Shown here: in pieces, positions 1-8,589 of the stretch | How positions within the stretch are numbered: position 1 is the first letter of the stretch | Layout of the letters: each line of letters begins with the position of its first letter | Origin: JAJDXW01 sp965243335 | GTDB taxonomy: Bacteria > Pseudomonadota > Gammaproteobacteria > HK1 | Direction of reading: 5' to 3' | Assembly: GCA_965243335.1 (NCBI GenBank) | Contig: OZ251545.1 | Location: 124,001 to 188,000, forward strand | DNA length: 64,000 nt | Made by a program: the position numbers and the translations under genes | The notes under the pieces: model-generated | Seen by the model: only the letters and a program-made list of their open reading frames with translations | What the model was told of the DNA's origin: nothing | Database searches by the model: none

Positions 1-186
1 GGCGGCGATCGCGAACTTCTGCCCGCTGCCGCCCCCGACCTTGTTGCCGAGGACGCCGCCGGCGACGGCCCCGCCCACGGTGCCGATCACCTCGCCGAGC
101 CCCGGCTGGTTCTCGCCGGCGCAGCCGGCCAGGACGGCGAGGACGGGCGCGAGGGCGAGCCCGCGCATGGTTCTTTTCACGTTCAT
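1..186 (-). CDS. Glycine-zipper lipoprotein, N-terminal part
   Basis: The gene runs off the left edge; only the first 62 codons are present. The start ATG follows a strong AAGGAGGG ribosome-binding site. The N-terminus has basic residues (MNVKRTMRG), a hydrophobic stretch and an LAGC lipobox with Cys at about residue 22, so the product is probably exported and lipidated by the Lgt/LspA route. The mature part is rich in glycine (GTVGGAVAGGVLGNKVGGGSG), resembling glycine-zipper 2TM domains of small outer-membrane or osmotically inducible lipoproteins. The missing C-terminus prevents a closer assignment. Confidence 0.8.
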   Translation of the reverse strand, partial: MNVKRTMRGLALAPVLAVLAGCAGENQPGLGEVIGTVGGAVAGGVLGNKVGGGSGQKFAIAA

Positions 187-200
187 GGGTATTCCCTCCT

Positions 201-599
201 TCAGGGTCGCTGTGTGGGACCTGCGAGGACGAGGTCCCGCTCGAACAGGCTTCGGTCCGGGGGCGAAGGCGAAGGCGAGGCGGCGAGGACGGCCCCGCGT
301 ATCGACTGGTCGAAGACCGGGCTCGCGATCACACTCCTCACCCGGACGGCCTTCCCCCGGACGTCCTGCAGGCTCGCCCGGACCGGGCGTTTCAGCCCGC
401 GCCGAAGGCCCGGGGGGCGGGTCCAGCAGCGCGCCGCTTTCTCGCGTATGGCGTTCGCCGGTTCGCCGAAGACGGCCTCCAGGACCTCGAACGCCCGCCC
501 GCGCGCCTCATCATCCAGCGCCCGCCTCTCGCCTCGGCAGCCGCAGAAGCGCGTCTCGCCTCCAGCTCTTCCAGTGCGGTCCGGACCAACGGCAGGCAT
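201..599 (-). CDS. Hypothetical protein, doubtful
   Basis: A 132-codon reading frame lies between the lipoprotein and the enolase-superfamily gene on the same strand. The central part (FEVLEAVFGEPANAIREKAAR) looks like ordinary helical protein, but the ends are arginine- and proline-rich and no family is recognisable. No clear ribosome-binding site precedes the start. It could be a small genuine gene, a decayed remnant or chance open sequence in G+C-rich DNA. Confidence 0.3.
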   Translation of the reverse strand: MPAVGPDRTGRAGGETRFCGCRGERRALDDEARGRAFEVLEAVFGEPANAIREKAARCWTRPPGLRRGLKRPVRASLQDVRGKAVRVRSVIASPVFDQSIRGAVLAASPSPSPPDRSLFERDLVLAGPTQRP

Positions 600-608
600 A
601 TCGACGCC

Positions 609-1817
609 TCAAGGGTTCGGGAGGCGGCTCGTCGCGACGTGGGCGTCCTTGCGGCGGTCGAGGCCCGGCAGCAGCTCGGTCCCGAGCCCCGCGCCCTCGG
701 GGGGGAGGATCCACCCGTCCTCGATGACCGGGACCGCGGTCACGAGCTCCCGGTACCAGCCGGTGTAGAACGACCGCACCGACTCCTGGACGAGGGCGTT
801 CGGCACGCTGAGCGAGAGGTGCGTGCAGGCCATGAACGCGACCGGACCCGAGCAGTCGTGGGGCGCGACCGGGCGGTGCCAGGTGTCCGCGAGAGCCGCG
901 ATCTTCCGGGCTTCGGTGAGCCCGCCGCACCACGAGACGTCCGGCATGACGACGCCGCACGCCCCGGTCTCCAGCAGGTCGCGGAACTCCCACTTGCCGC
1001 CGAGGGTCTCGCTCACGCAGATCGGGACGCGCGTCTTCGCGGCATAGTCCTTGAGGGCCGCGAGGCTGTCCACGCGGATCGGGTCCTCGTACCAGAAGGG
1101 GTCGAAGGGCTCGAGGGCGGCCGCGATCCGGACCGCCGCCGGGTGCCGCCACAGCGAATGCAGCTCCACCATGACGTCCATCCGGTCCCCGACCGCGCGG
1201 CGGATCCTGCGGAACGGCTCGAGCGCGCGGTCGAGGTCGCGGCCGGAGATCCAATAGCCGTCCGATTCCACCGCCGCGTGGTCGAACGGCCAGATCTTCA
1301 TGCCCGTGATGCCCTGGTCGAGCAGGCTGTGGGCGAGCTCGTCGGCCCGGTGGAGGAAGGCGTCGAGGTCCTCGTAGGGGCCTTCGGGCTCTCCTCCGAG
1401 GCCCCAGTCGTCCGTTCCCCAGTCCGGTCGGCTGCGGACGTAGCGGTAGCCCGCGCAGGTGTTGTAGGTGCGGATCCGCTCGCGCGAGAGCCCGCCCAGT
1501 AGCTGGTAGACGGGTTGCCCGGTCGCCTTCCCGAAGAGGTCCCAGAGGGCGACGTCCACCGCCGACCGGCCGCGGGCCTCGGCTCCGGTCCCCGCGAAGC
1601 CGACGTAGGGGGTGAGGTCGCGGCCGATCCGCTCGATGGCGAGCGGGTCCCGGCCGAGCACCGTCATCGCCGCCGACTCGTGCAGGTACGCCTCGACCGC
1701 CCGCGCCCCGAAGAACGTCTCCCCGAGCCCGACGAGCCCCTCGTCGGTGTGGATCCGCACCCACAGCACGTTGGGGAACTCGTCGAGCCGCACCGTCTCC
1801 AGGGCCGTGATCTTCAT
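609..1817 (-). CDS. Enolase-superfamily (mandelate racemase/muconate lactonizing type) enzyme
   Basis: A 402-residue protein with an N-terminal capping domain followed by the TIM-barrel signature of the mandelate racemase/muconate cycloisomerase group. Visible metal and acid-base positions are GMKIW (Lys174), VMVELH (Glu219), WYEDP (Glu244), VSETLGG (Glu270) and APHDC (His320/Asp321). The third metal ligand is Glu, as in acid-sugar dehydratases, so a sugar-acid or related carboxylate dehydratase is a reasonable guess, but the substrate is not determined. The chosen ATG overlaps the stop of the upstream 106-aa gene as ATGA and has GGAAGG 9 nt upstream. Translational coupling to that gene and to the nucleotidyltransferase suggests one short operon. 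Confidence 0.88.
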   Translation of the reverse strand: MKITALETVRLDEFPNVLWVRIHTDEGLVGLGETFFGARAVEAYLHESAAMTVLGRDPLAIERIGRDLTPYVGFAGTGAEARGRSAVDVALWDLFGKATGQPVYQLLGGLSRERIRTYNTCAGYRYVRSRPDWGTDDWGLGGEPEGPYEDLDAFLHRADELAHSLLDQGITGMKIWPFDHAAVESDGYWISGRDLDRALEPFRRIRRAVGDRMDVMVELHSLWRHPAAVRIAAALEPFDPFWYEDPIRVDSLAALKDYAAKTRVPICVSETLGGKWEFRDLLETGACGVVMPDVSWCGGLTEARKIAALADTWHRPVAPHDCSGPVAFMACTHLSLSVPNALVQESVRSFYTGWYRELVTAVPVIEDGWILPPEGAGLGTELLPGLDRRKDAHVATSRLPNP

Positions 1818-2134
1818 GTCTCGCATCCTTCCGGGGTCGAGGGACCGGGGTTCGGGGGGGCGGCCTCCGCCCGGGGGGCGCCGTCGTCCGCCGCCCGGTC
1901 CCGCAATCCGCGTTCCGCGAGGAGCCGCCGGCAACGCCGGGCGACGGCCGCTTCCCGGTCCCGGGCCGCCTCGTCGAGGTCCCGGTAGAGGCGCACGCCC
2001 CGGAGGTCGAGGGGCGGGAGCGCCCGGGCCCACCCGCCCCAGAGCGCCCGCAGGCGCCGCGCCCGCTCCGGCCCCGGCGGGAGCGGCGCGACCGGCGGCA
2101 GGTCCTCCACGCGGCGAAACCGCTGGACGGGCAC
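1814..2134 (-). CDS. Small hypothetical protein coupled to nucleotidyltransferase
   Basis: A 106-residue protein beginning MPVQRFRRVEDLPP, a start pattern I associate with small conserved proteins encoded next to minimal nucleotidyltransferases. It is charged and probably helical, with no membrane segment, and has a proline-rich tail. The start follows the stop of the nucleotidyltransferase gene by a base, and the end overlaps the start of the enolase-superfamily gene by 4 bp. It may be the partner of the nucleotidyltransferase, but its function is unknown. Confidence 0.6.
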   Translation of the reverse strand: MPVQRFRRVEDLPPVAPLPPGPERARRLRALWGGWARALPPLDLRGVRLYRDLDEAARDREAAVARRCRRLLAERGLRDRAADDGAPRAEAAPPNPGPSTPEGCET

Positions 2135-2135
2135 G

Positions 2136-2609
2136 TCACCCGTCCTCGAGGCCGAAGGCGCGCCGCAGCGCCGCGGCGTCCGCGTGATCCTGCGATCGCA
2201 CGGTGTCCCGCTTCATCTCGTACAACGTGCGGGGGGTGGCTACCCGCACGGGCTCCCCCTCCAGATCGACCACGGCGGCCTCGACGTCATCGTATTCGAA
2301 CCGTTCGCCCAGCCGCGAGAGGAGGTCCAGGGTGAAGGCGCCGTCGGGCGGACCGTACCGGAGGACCGGGTATTCCCCCGCGAGCTGGCGCGCGTCGATG
2401 GTCTCGACGTCGGGGTCCGGCCACACCGCGGACAGGGCGCGCTTGAGGCCGGCCACGTTGTCTGCGGAGGGCCGCACGAAGAGGTCCAAGTCTTCGGTCG
2501 CCCTCGCGAGCCCGTGCAGCCCGAGTGCGACGGCCCCGACCACCACGTACTCCACCCCTTCGCGGTTGAGCGCGCGGATGAGGGCCAGCAACCGATCGAG
2601 GTCGATCAC
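2136..2609 (-). CDS. Minimal nucleotidyltransferase-fold protein
   Basis: A 157-residue protein with a nucleotidyltransferase-fold signature: VVVGAVALGLHGL followed by RATEDLDLFV, where the GG/S motif and the D-x-D pair would form the active site. A later acidic strand (FTLDLLSRL) could supply the third carboxylate. Length and motif fit AbiEii/MNT-like or DUF6036-type proteins. Some of these are toxins or antitoxins of nucleotidyl-transferring modules; others have no known role. Translation starts at GTG. The gene is followed immediately by the 106-aa gene, which could be its partner. Confidence 0.72.
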   Translation of the reverse strand: MIDLDRLLALIRALNREGVEYVVVGAVALGLHGLARATEDLDLFVRPSADNVAGLKRALSAVWPDPDVETIDARQLAGEYPVLRYGPPDGAFTLDLLSRLGERFEYDDVEAAVVDLEGEPVRVATPRTLYEMKRDTVRSQDHADAAALRRAFGLEDG

Positions 2610-2633
2610 GGGAACAGGTCCGGCGCGCCCCGC

Positions 2634-3482
2634 TCAGGGCAGGAGCTTCAGCCGGGTGACCTGCTCCGGCGGCAGCTCGGCCAGGTAGAGGTTGCCGGCC
2701 CGGTCGCCCCACAGCCCGTGGGCGCCGTTGATCGCGCCCCGGCACCGGCCGACCAGCGCGCCGGAGGGGTCCAGCACGCTGATCCGCGGGATCTGGTCGG
2801 TCACGAAGACGAGGCCGCGGTCGTCCACGTAGATCTTCATGGGGTGGTGGAAGCCGCCCCACTCGGCGACCCAGGCGCCCTCGCGATCGAAGACCTGCAC
2901 CCGGTCGTTCTCCCGGTCCGCCACGTAGACGCGGTCCGTCCGGCGGTCCGCCCAGACGCAGTGCGGGGTGGTGAACTCCCCGGCGCGCCCGCCCGGGCGG
3001 CCCCAGGTCTGGAGCAATGCCCCGTCCTTCGCGAACCGGTGCACGGCCGAGTTGCCATAGCCGTCCGAGACGTAGACCTCGCCGTCCGCGGCCCTCGACG
3101 CCGCCGTCGGGTGGTTGAAGGGGGCCTGCCAGCGGGGCGCGTGGCGCTCGCCGAGCGCGAACCGGGGGCTGCCGTCCGTATCGAAGGCGAGCACCTGATG
3201 GGCGTCCCGGTCGGCGAGGAGGATGAGGTCGTCCTCGTCGATCGACATGTAGTGGACGTCGGCCACCTGGCCGCGCCCCCAGGACCGGACGAAGGCCCCG
3301 GAGGGGTCGAACACCAGGACCGGCGACCCCGTACCCCGGTGGCCGACGTGGACGAAGCCCCGGGAATCGACGACGAGGTCGCTCACGAAGCCGAGCGGCT
3401 CGGCATCGGACGCGCGGCACCAGCGCCGTTCGACCTCGTACCGCCGGTCGCCCAGCGCAACGACGAGGCGGTCTTCGGCCAT
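2634..3482 (-). CDS. NHL-type beta-propeller protein
   Basis: A 282-residue protein made of repeated blades of the type GEVYVSDGYGNSAVHRF and DRVYVADRENDRVQVFD, characteristic of NHL six-bladed propellers. There is no evident signal peptide, so it is probably cytoplasmic or loosely attached. Related propellers include peptidylglycine amidating-lyase-like and lactonase-like proteins; no catalytic set can be assigned with confidence. It lies 24 bp downstream-side of the nucleotidyltransferase start on the same strand, and the neighbouring CoA-transferase suggests a catabolic setting. Confidence 0.8.
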   Translation of the reverse strand: MAEDRLVVALGDRRYEVERRWCRASDAEPLGFVSDLVVDSRGFVHVGHRGTGSPVLVFDPSGAFVRSWGRGQVADVHYMSIDEDDLILLADRDAHQVLAFDTDGSPRFALGERHAPRWQAPFNHPTAASRAADGEVYVSDGYGNSAVHRFAKDGALLQTWGRPGGRAGEFTTPHCVWADRRTDRVYVADRENDRVQVFDREGAWVAEWGGFHHPMKIYVDDRGLVFVTDQIPRISVLDPSGALVGRCRGAINGAHGLWGDRAGNLYLAELPPEQVTRLKLLP

Positions 3483-3689
3483 GACTGCTTCCTCCCGACG
3501 GTCGCGGCGGCCCGTCCGCCCGCCTGTCCTTCCCGGCGCGAAATCGCCGGCCGCCGCGTCGCCTGTCCCGGCGCCCCCCGGGCCGGTCGGCGACCTCCCT
3601 CGACGCCGGTGCCGGAGCCGCAGCCGGCCGCCGCCCAGACGGCGAACGCGAAGACGGGCGGAGCCGGGGCCGGAGCGTCCCGCCGCGCG

Positions 3690-4898
3690 TCAGATGGCCC
3701 CCTGCTCCCGCAGCCGGGCGACCTCTTCCGCGCCGAGCCCGAGGAGCTCGGCGTACACCTCCTCGTTGTGCTCGCCGAGGAGCGGGGCCCCCTCGGTCCG
3801 GACCGGGTTGTCCGACATCCGCACCGGCCAGCCGGGGATCGCGACCTCCCCCCGGTCCCGGTGCCGCACCGTCGAGACGATCCCGCGCCGGCGCATGTCC
3901 TCGCTCTCCAGCAGTTCCTTGATGTCGTTCACCGCGCCGGCCGGCACCCCGGCCCCGCCGACGGTGTCCATCACCTCCTGCTTGGTGCGCTCCCGGGTCC
4001 AGGCGGCGACCTCCTGCTCCAGCTCCGCGCGGTGCGCCATCCGCTGGCGTCCGTCGGCGAAGCGCGGGTCGCCGAGCAGGTCCTCGCGGCCGATCGCCGC
4101 GCAGAAGCGCCGCCAGTGCGGCTCGATGTCACGCTGCACGAAGATGTAGCAGAAGTCGTTCGGCCCCCCTCCCTTGCAGGGAAAGATGCCCGCCGGCGCG
4201 CCGGTAGCGGCCTGGTTCCCGAGGCGGGGCGCGGCGTGTTCGATCAGTTGCTGGCGCGAGAAGGTGACCCGGCAGAAGTTGAGCATCGCATCCTGCATCG
4301 CCACCCGCACCCGCTGCCCGCGCCCGGTGCGCGCGCGCTGGACGACCGCGGACAGGACCGACACCGCGAGATGCAGCCCGGTGCCCGTGTCGCCGATGGT
4401 GGCCCCCGGCCGGATGGGCCGCCCGTCGGGCTCCCCGGTGATGCTCATCACCCCGCCCGTCGCCTGCGCGATCATGTCGAACGAGCGGAAGTCCGCGTGC
4501 GGGCCGTCGTCCGCGAACCCCTTGACCTGGGCGAAGATGCAGCGCGGGTTGATGGCCCGGACCTCGTCCCAGCCGAAGCCGAGCTTCTCGATGGTGCCGG
4601 GCGCGAAGTTCTCCACCACCACGTCCGCCCGCTCGATGAGCCGGCGAAGGAGCCCCTTGCCCGCCTCGGACTTGAGGTTGCAGGTGACCGAGCGCTTGTT
4701 CGCGTTGAGGAGGATGAAGTAGAGGGAGTCCATGTCGGGCCGCTCGGAGATCGAGAGCCGCCCGGGGTCCCCGCGCCGGGGCTCCTCGACCTTGATGACG
4801 TCGGCCCCGTGCCAGGCGAGCGCCTCGGTGCAGGAGGGCCCCGCCTCGAACTGCGTGAGATCGACCACGGTGAGCCCGGACAGCGGCGCATCGGTCAT
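3690..4898 (-). CDS. Family III CoA-transferase (CaiB/BaiF/formyl-CoA transferase type)
   Basis: A 402-residue protein close to the usual length of class III CoA-transferases. It opens with LSGLTVVDLTQFEAGPSCTEALAWHGADVIKVEEP (quoted in parts: VVDLTQFEAGP and GADVIKVEEP), the family's N-terminal signature, followed by NANKRSVTCNLKS, VVVENFAPGTIEKLG and SFDMIAQATGG, where the Asp is the expected nucleophile. It should move CoA between an acyl-CoA donor and a carboxylic acid. The ATG at 4898 is preceded by GAGGAGG. The gene diverges from the enolase-superfamily gene at 5121, so both promoters lie in the 222-bp gap. Substrate unknown. Confidence 0.92.
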   Translation of the reverse strand: MTDAPLSGLTVVDLTQFEAGPSCTEALAWHGADVIKVEEPRRGDPGRLSISERPDMDSLYFILLNANKRSVTCNLKSEAGKGLLRRLIERADVVVENFAPGTIEKLGFGWDEVRAINPRCIFAQVKGFADDGPHADFRSFDMIAQATGGVMSITGEPDGRPIRPGATIGDTGTGLHLAVSVLSAVVQRARTGRGQRVRVAMQDAMLNFCRVTFSRQQLIEHAAPRLGNQAATGAPAGIFPCKGGGPNDFCYIFVQRDIEPHWRRFCAAIGREDLLGDPRFADGRQRMAHRAELEQEVAAWTRERTKQEVMDTVGGAGVPAGAVNDIKELLESEDMRRRGIVSTVRHRDRGEVAIPGWPVRMSDNPVRTEGAPLLGEHNEEVYAELLGLGAEEVARLREQGAI

Positions 4899-5120
4899 GA
4901 CGGTCCTCCTCGAAGGGTCGGGCGGGGGCTTCCCCGGCGGGCTCCTTCCTCGGATCCCGGAGCCTCCCCCTACAGCATAACCCCGTTCCCCCGGGATCGC
5001 GGCTAGAATCGCGGCCCGCGCGCGCGTCGGCGCCTCCGCCGCAACCCGGCCCGAACGCCCGGCGGGGCGCCGGGAGATCGGCCCGAACGACGCGAAGCCG
5101 GCCACAGGGGAGGAACGACC

Positions 5121-6212
5121 GTGCAGATCACCAACGTGACGGTGGAAGCCTACGACCTCGGCCGCGGCTTCCGGTGGGGCGGCCGCCGGTCCATGGACGT
5201 GGAGGGGGTGATGCTCACCCTGGAGGGCGAGGACGGCCAGCAGGGCGCGGCCCTCGCCTGGACCGCCGAGCTGCCGGTTCGCGCGGTGGCCGCGGCCCTC
5301 GAGGAGGCCGCCGCCCCGATCCTCACCGGGGCCGACCCCCTCGACCGGCCGCGGATCCTCGCCCCGCTCTGGCGCGCGTTCAGGGTCGGCCTGCCGCTCC
5401 CGGTCATCGGCATCGTGGACGTGGCGCTCTGGGACCTCGCGGCGCGCGCCGAGGACCTCTCCATCGCGGACATGCTCGGCCGGCGGCGCGACCGCATCCG
5501 GGCCTGTGCGAGCGCCCCGCCGGTCGAGAGCGCGGAGGACTGCGAGGCGATGGTGGACGAGCTGCTGGACGCCGGGTTCGGGGCGATCAAGCTCCACGTC
5601 TCGGGCGACCTCGAGACCGACGTCGCGGTGTGCCGGGCGGCGCGGCGCGCGGCCGGGGACGACGTGGACCTCATGATGGACGCGATGGCCCTCTACGACC
5701 GGCACGCGGCCCGGTCGCTCGGCTTCGTGCTGGACGACCTCGACTTCCGCTGGTTCGAGGACCCGCTCTCGGACGAGGACCTGGAAGGCTGGCGGGAGCT
5801 GCGGCGCCTCCTCGAGACCCCCATCGCGGGGGCGGACTCGGTGCGGTTCACGGCGCGGGACTACGGCCGCCCGGCCGCGTCCGGGGCCTTCGACGTCGTG
5901 CGCATGGACGCGGCGCGGAACGGCATCACCGAGCTGCGCGCGCTCGCCGACCTCGCCGCCGCCCTCGGGCTCCGGTGCGAGGGCCACAGCTTCGGCTCCG
6001 CCCTCGGACAGGCCGCCAACCTCCAGGTCGCCCTCTCCATCGCGAACGGCGACTTCTTCGAGCTTCCGGTTCCGGTGGGCGGACTCGACGCCGGCGTCCA
6101 GGAGGGCATCGAGCTCGACGAGGACGGCTTCGTCTCCGCGCCGGAGGGCCCGGGGCTCGGCCTCGAGCTCGATCCGGACGCCCTCGCCGCCTGCCGCATC
6201 GATTTCGGCTGA
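5121..6212 (+). CDS. Second enolase-superfamily (MR/MLE) enzyme
   Basis: A 363-residue protein, GTG start behind GGGGAGGA. The barrel residues are recognisable: IKLHV (Lys157-x-His159), LMMDAM (Asp187), WFEDP (Glu213), AGADS (Asp239) and EGHSF (His289). In mandelate racemase the first pair is K-x-K and the third metal ligand is Glu. Here the second Lys is His and the third acidic residue is Asp, so the acid-base chemistry differs from the gene at 609-1817. It most likely abstracts an alpha-proton from a carboxylate and dehydrates, racemises or cycloisomerises it. It diverges from the CoA-transferase gene. Confidence 0.87.
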   Translation: MQITNVTVEAYDLGRGFRWGGRRSMDVEGVMLTLEGEDGQQGAALAWTAELPVRAVAAALEEAAAPILTGADPLDRPRILAPLWRAFRVGLPLPVIGIVDVALWDLAARAEDLSIADMLGRRRDRIRACASAPPVESAEDCEAMVDELLDAGFGAIKLHVSGDLETDVAVCRAARRAAGDDVDLMMDAMALYDRHAARSLGFVLDDLDFRWFEDPLSDEDLEGWRELRRLLETPIAGADSVRFTARDYGRPAASGAFDVVRMDAARNGITELRALADLAAALGLRCEGHSFGSALGQAANLQVALSIANGDFFELPVPVGGLDAGVQEGIELDEDGFVSAPEGPGLGLELDPDALAACRIDFG

Positions 6213-6315
6213 GGGCGGGCGGGCCCCGCGCCCGTTCGCCTTCGGCCGCCGACGCCCGGAGAAGCGCCGCTCCGATCCGGCGCTCGGCGGCTTTGCCGGA
6301 GGCCCGGAAGGAGGA

Positions 6316-8337
6316 TCAGAGGGCGCGGGCGGCCCGGTGGCCCTCGAACACCGCTTCGAACGTGCCGCGAGGGGCGGTGGCGTCGCCGATGGTCTCGACG
6401 GAGAGCCCGCGCGCCCGGACCAGGCCCTCGAGCGCATTCTCCGACTGGCGGCCGGTGACCATCACGATCGTGTCCGCGCCCAGGGTCCGCGCCTGCCCGG
6501 AGCAGTGCACGTTGTAGACCTCGACCTCGCGCCCGCGGATGGCCCGGACGAAGTGGTTGACGATGATCTCGACCCCGGTCTCGAAGAGCCGGGGGAGGAT
6601 CCAGTCGTGGTAGACGTCCGCGATGGTCTCCATGCCGACCATCGGCCAGCGGGTCACCAGCCGCACCTTCGCGATCCCGTTCTGCCGGAGCTTGACCGCG
6701 GTGAGAGGGGCGATGGCGTTGGAGACGTCGTCCACGACCACCACCTCGCCGCGGGCGGCGGCGGAGCCGGTCAGCACCGCGTCCCAGCCCACGCAGCGCC
6801 CGGTCTCCCAGCCGGGCAGCGGCTCCGCGGTCCACCCCTGGAAGCCGTCCACGCACACCCGCGAGCCGGTGGCGACCACGACGTGGTCCGGGTCCTCGCG
6901 CGCGAGGACCTCGTCGAGGTTGCCCGCGTCCACAGGATGCTTCGCGACGATCTCCGCCCCGTTCCTGCGGGCCTGCCGGTCGAGCCAGGTCCACGCGGAG
7001 GCGAGCTCGCCGCGGTCCGGCAGCAGCGCCTGGATGCGCAGGTGCCCGCCGGTCTCCGGCTCGCGCTCGTACACCGCGACCCGGTGGCCGCGCGCCGCCG
7101 CCACCCGCGCGTATTCGAGCCCGGCCGGCCCGCCGCCGACCACGAGCGCCTTCTTCGGGGCCCGCGCCTCGACCAGGGTGCCCGCCCCCCAGACCCCTTC
7201 GCGCCCGATGGTCGGGTTGTAGATGCACTGCACCCGCTGTCCGGTGGACGCGTTCCGCCAGCACAGGTTCGCGGCCACGCAGCGGCGGATGTCGTCCTCG
7301 CGGCCCTCCCGCGCCTTGTTCGCCCACTCGGGGTCGGTGAAGAGCTGGCGGGCGAGGCAGACCGCGTCGCCGTGGCCGTCCTCGAGGAGCCGCTCCGCGA
7401 CCTCGGGGGTGGTGATCCGGCCGACCAGCAGCACCGGCTTCGACGAGACCTTGCGCACCTCGCGCGCGTAGTCCTTCTCCCATCCCCCCTCGAAGTGCAT
7501 CGGGGTGTGGATGAAGGAGTGGTGGACGCCGGCGGAGACGCTCACGTAGTCGAGATCGACCTTCCGCTCCAGGTCGCGGACGATCTCCTTCACCTGGCCG
7601 ATCTCGAGGTCGCCCGGCCAGAAGGAGGTGGAGTTGATCCGGTAGCCCATGAACGCGTCCCGGCCGATCGCGCCGCGGATCGCGTTCATCGCCTCGACCG
7701 GGAACCGCAGCCGCCCTTCATGGGAGCCGCCCCACCGGTCGGTGCGCTTGTTGTAGAGCGGCGACAGGAACTGCCACGGAAGGTAGCCGTGGCTCAGGTG
7801 GAACTCGATCCCGTCGAGGCCCGCGGCCATCGCGCGCCGGGCGGCGGCGGCGTAGGCGTCGATGAGCTCGAGGATCTCCCCCTCGGTCATCGCCTTGGGG
7901 GTCGATCCGCCCGGGAACTCGCCGAGCGGGACCTGGCTCGGGGAGAGGGTGTACCAGCTCGCGTCGAGCGGGGCGGCCGGGTCCTGCTTCGGGAACGGGA
8001 GGCCCCGAACCCCGGAGTGCCATAGCTGGATGGCGAGCTTCGCGCCCTCCGCGTGGACCGCCTCCGCCACCCGCGCGAGCGGCTCGAGGTTCGCGTCGTC
8101 GTAGAGCTGCGGGGTGAGGAGCGGCGCGGCGAGGGAGTCCGCGTGCACGTGCGACGCACCGATGATGATGAGCCCGACCCCGCCCCGCGCCCGCTCCCGG
8201 TAGTACTCGGTCGCCATGTCGGTGAGGACCCCGTCCCGCACCCAGGTCGGGCAGGTCGGCGGGGAGACCACGCGGTTCGGGATCCGGGTCCTCCGGATCC
8301 GCCACGGCGAGAAGAGCCAGGGGTAGTCGTTCGCCAT
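6316..8337 (-). CDS. OYE-like FMN/FAD oxidoreductase (dienoyl-CoA reductase / N-demethylase type)
   Basis: A 673-residue two-part enzyme. Residues 1-340 form an OYE-type FMN barrel: NRVVSPPTCP near the N-terminus and the IEFHLSHGYLPWQFLSPLYN stretch. A small cysteine region follows, then an FAD/NAD-binding part beginning KKALVVGGGPAGLEYARVAA (about 396). In trimethylamine dehydrogenase and FadH a 4Fe-4S cluster is held by four Cys. Here only Cys353, Cys359 and Cys371 are present, and Ala356 stands where the second ligand is expected. My recollection is that some N-methylproline/dimethylglycine demethylase relatives share this. The start at 8337 is the first methionine that opens the barrel; upstream codons come from an inverted repeat. 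Confidence 0.87.
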   Translation of the reverse strand: MANDYPWLFSPWRIRRTRIPNRVVSPPTCPTWVRDGVLTDMATEYYRERARGGVGLIIIGASHVHADSLAAPLLTPQLYDDANLEPLARVAEAVHAEGAKLAIQLWHSGVRGLPFPKQDPAAPLDASWYTLSPSQVPLGEFPGGSTPKAMTEGEILELIDAYAAAARRAMAAGLDGIEFHLSHGYLPWQFLSPLYNKRTDRWGGSHEGRLRFPVEAMNAIRGAIGRDAFMGYRINSTSFWPGDLEIGQVKEIVRDLERKVDLDYVSVSAGVHHSFIHTPMHFEGGWEKDYAREVRKVSSKPVLLVGRITTPEVAERLLEDGHGDAVCLARQLFTDPEWANKAREGREDDIRRCVAANLCWRNASTGQRVQCIYNPTIGREGVWGAGTLVEARAPKKALVVGGGPAGLEYARVAAARGHRVAVYEREPETGGHLRIQALLPDRGELASAWTWLDRQARRNGAEIVAKHPVDAGNLDEVLAREDPDHVVVATGSRVCVDGFQGWTAEPLPGWETGRCVGWDAVLTGSAAARGEVVVVDDVSNAIAPLTAVKLRQNGIAKVRLVTRWPMVGMETIADVYHDWILPRLFETGVEIIVNHFVRAIRGREVEVYNVHCSGQARTLGADTIVMVTGRQSENALEGLVRARGLSVETIGDATAPRGTFEAVFEGHRAARAL

Positions 8338-8407
8338 CCGCTTCCTCCCGGGTGGGTTGGGCTGTCTTGGTCCCCCGGCGAGCGGCGGGCGGCAGCGCGC
8401 TGGCCCC

Positions 8408-8512
8408 GGCACGGCGTCCTGGGAACGCGGGCGTCCCGCCCGCATTGGGCGGCTGCGGACCCGCCGTGGTTCGTTTGCGGGCGGGACGCCCGCGTTCCCA
8501 GGACGCCGTGCC
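8408..8512. repeat. Dispersed inverted-repeat element, copy 1
   Basis: Two perfect 36-bp inverted arms (8408-8443 and 8477-8512) enclose a 33-bp loop. The arm core is GGGAACGCGGGCGTCCC. Related arms recur near 21651, 43781, 59415, 62223 and 62444. The element sits in the gap between the HyuB-like gene and the OYE-like gene and could fold into a very stable hairpin in RNA, giving REP/BIME-like transcript ends. Confidence 0.9.
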
Positions 8513-8589
8513 CGGGTGTACGGTCCGGGCCGACCATGCTTCCGAGGGGGCCGGCCCGCGGCTCTGTTTCGCTCCGGGACGAAGCCTCG

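Noticed and set aside
2184..5006. A 940-codon open frame on the plus strand
   Set aside because: It is antisense to the nucleotidyltransferase, propeller and CoA-transferase genes and has the composition of a mirror frame in G+C-rich DNA.
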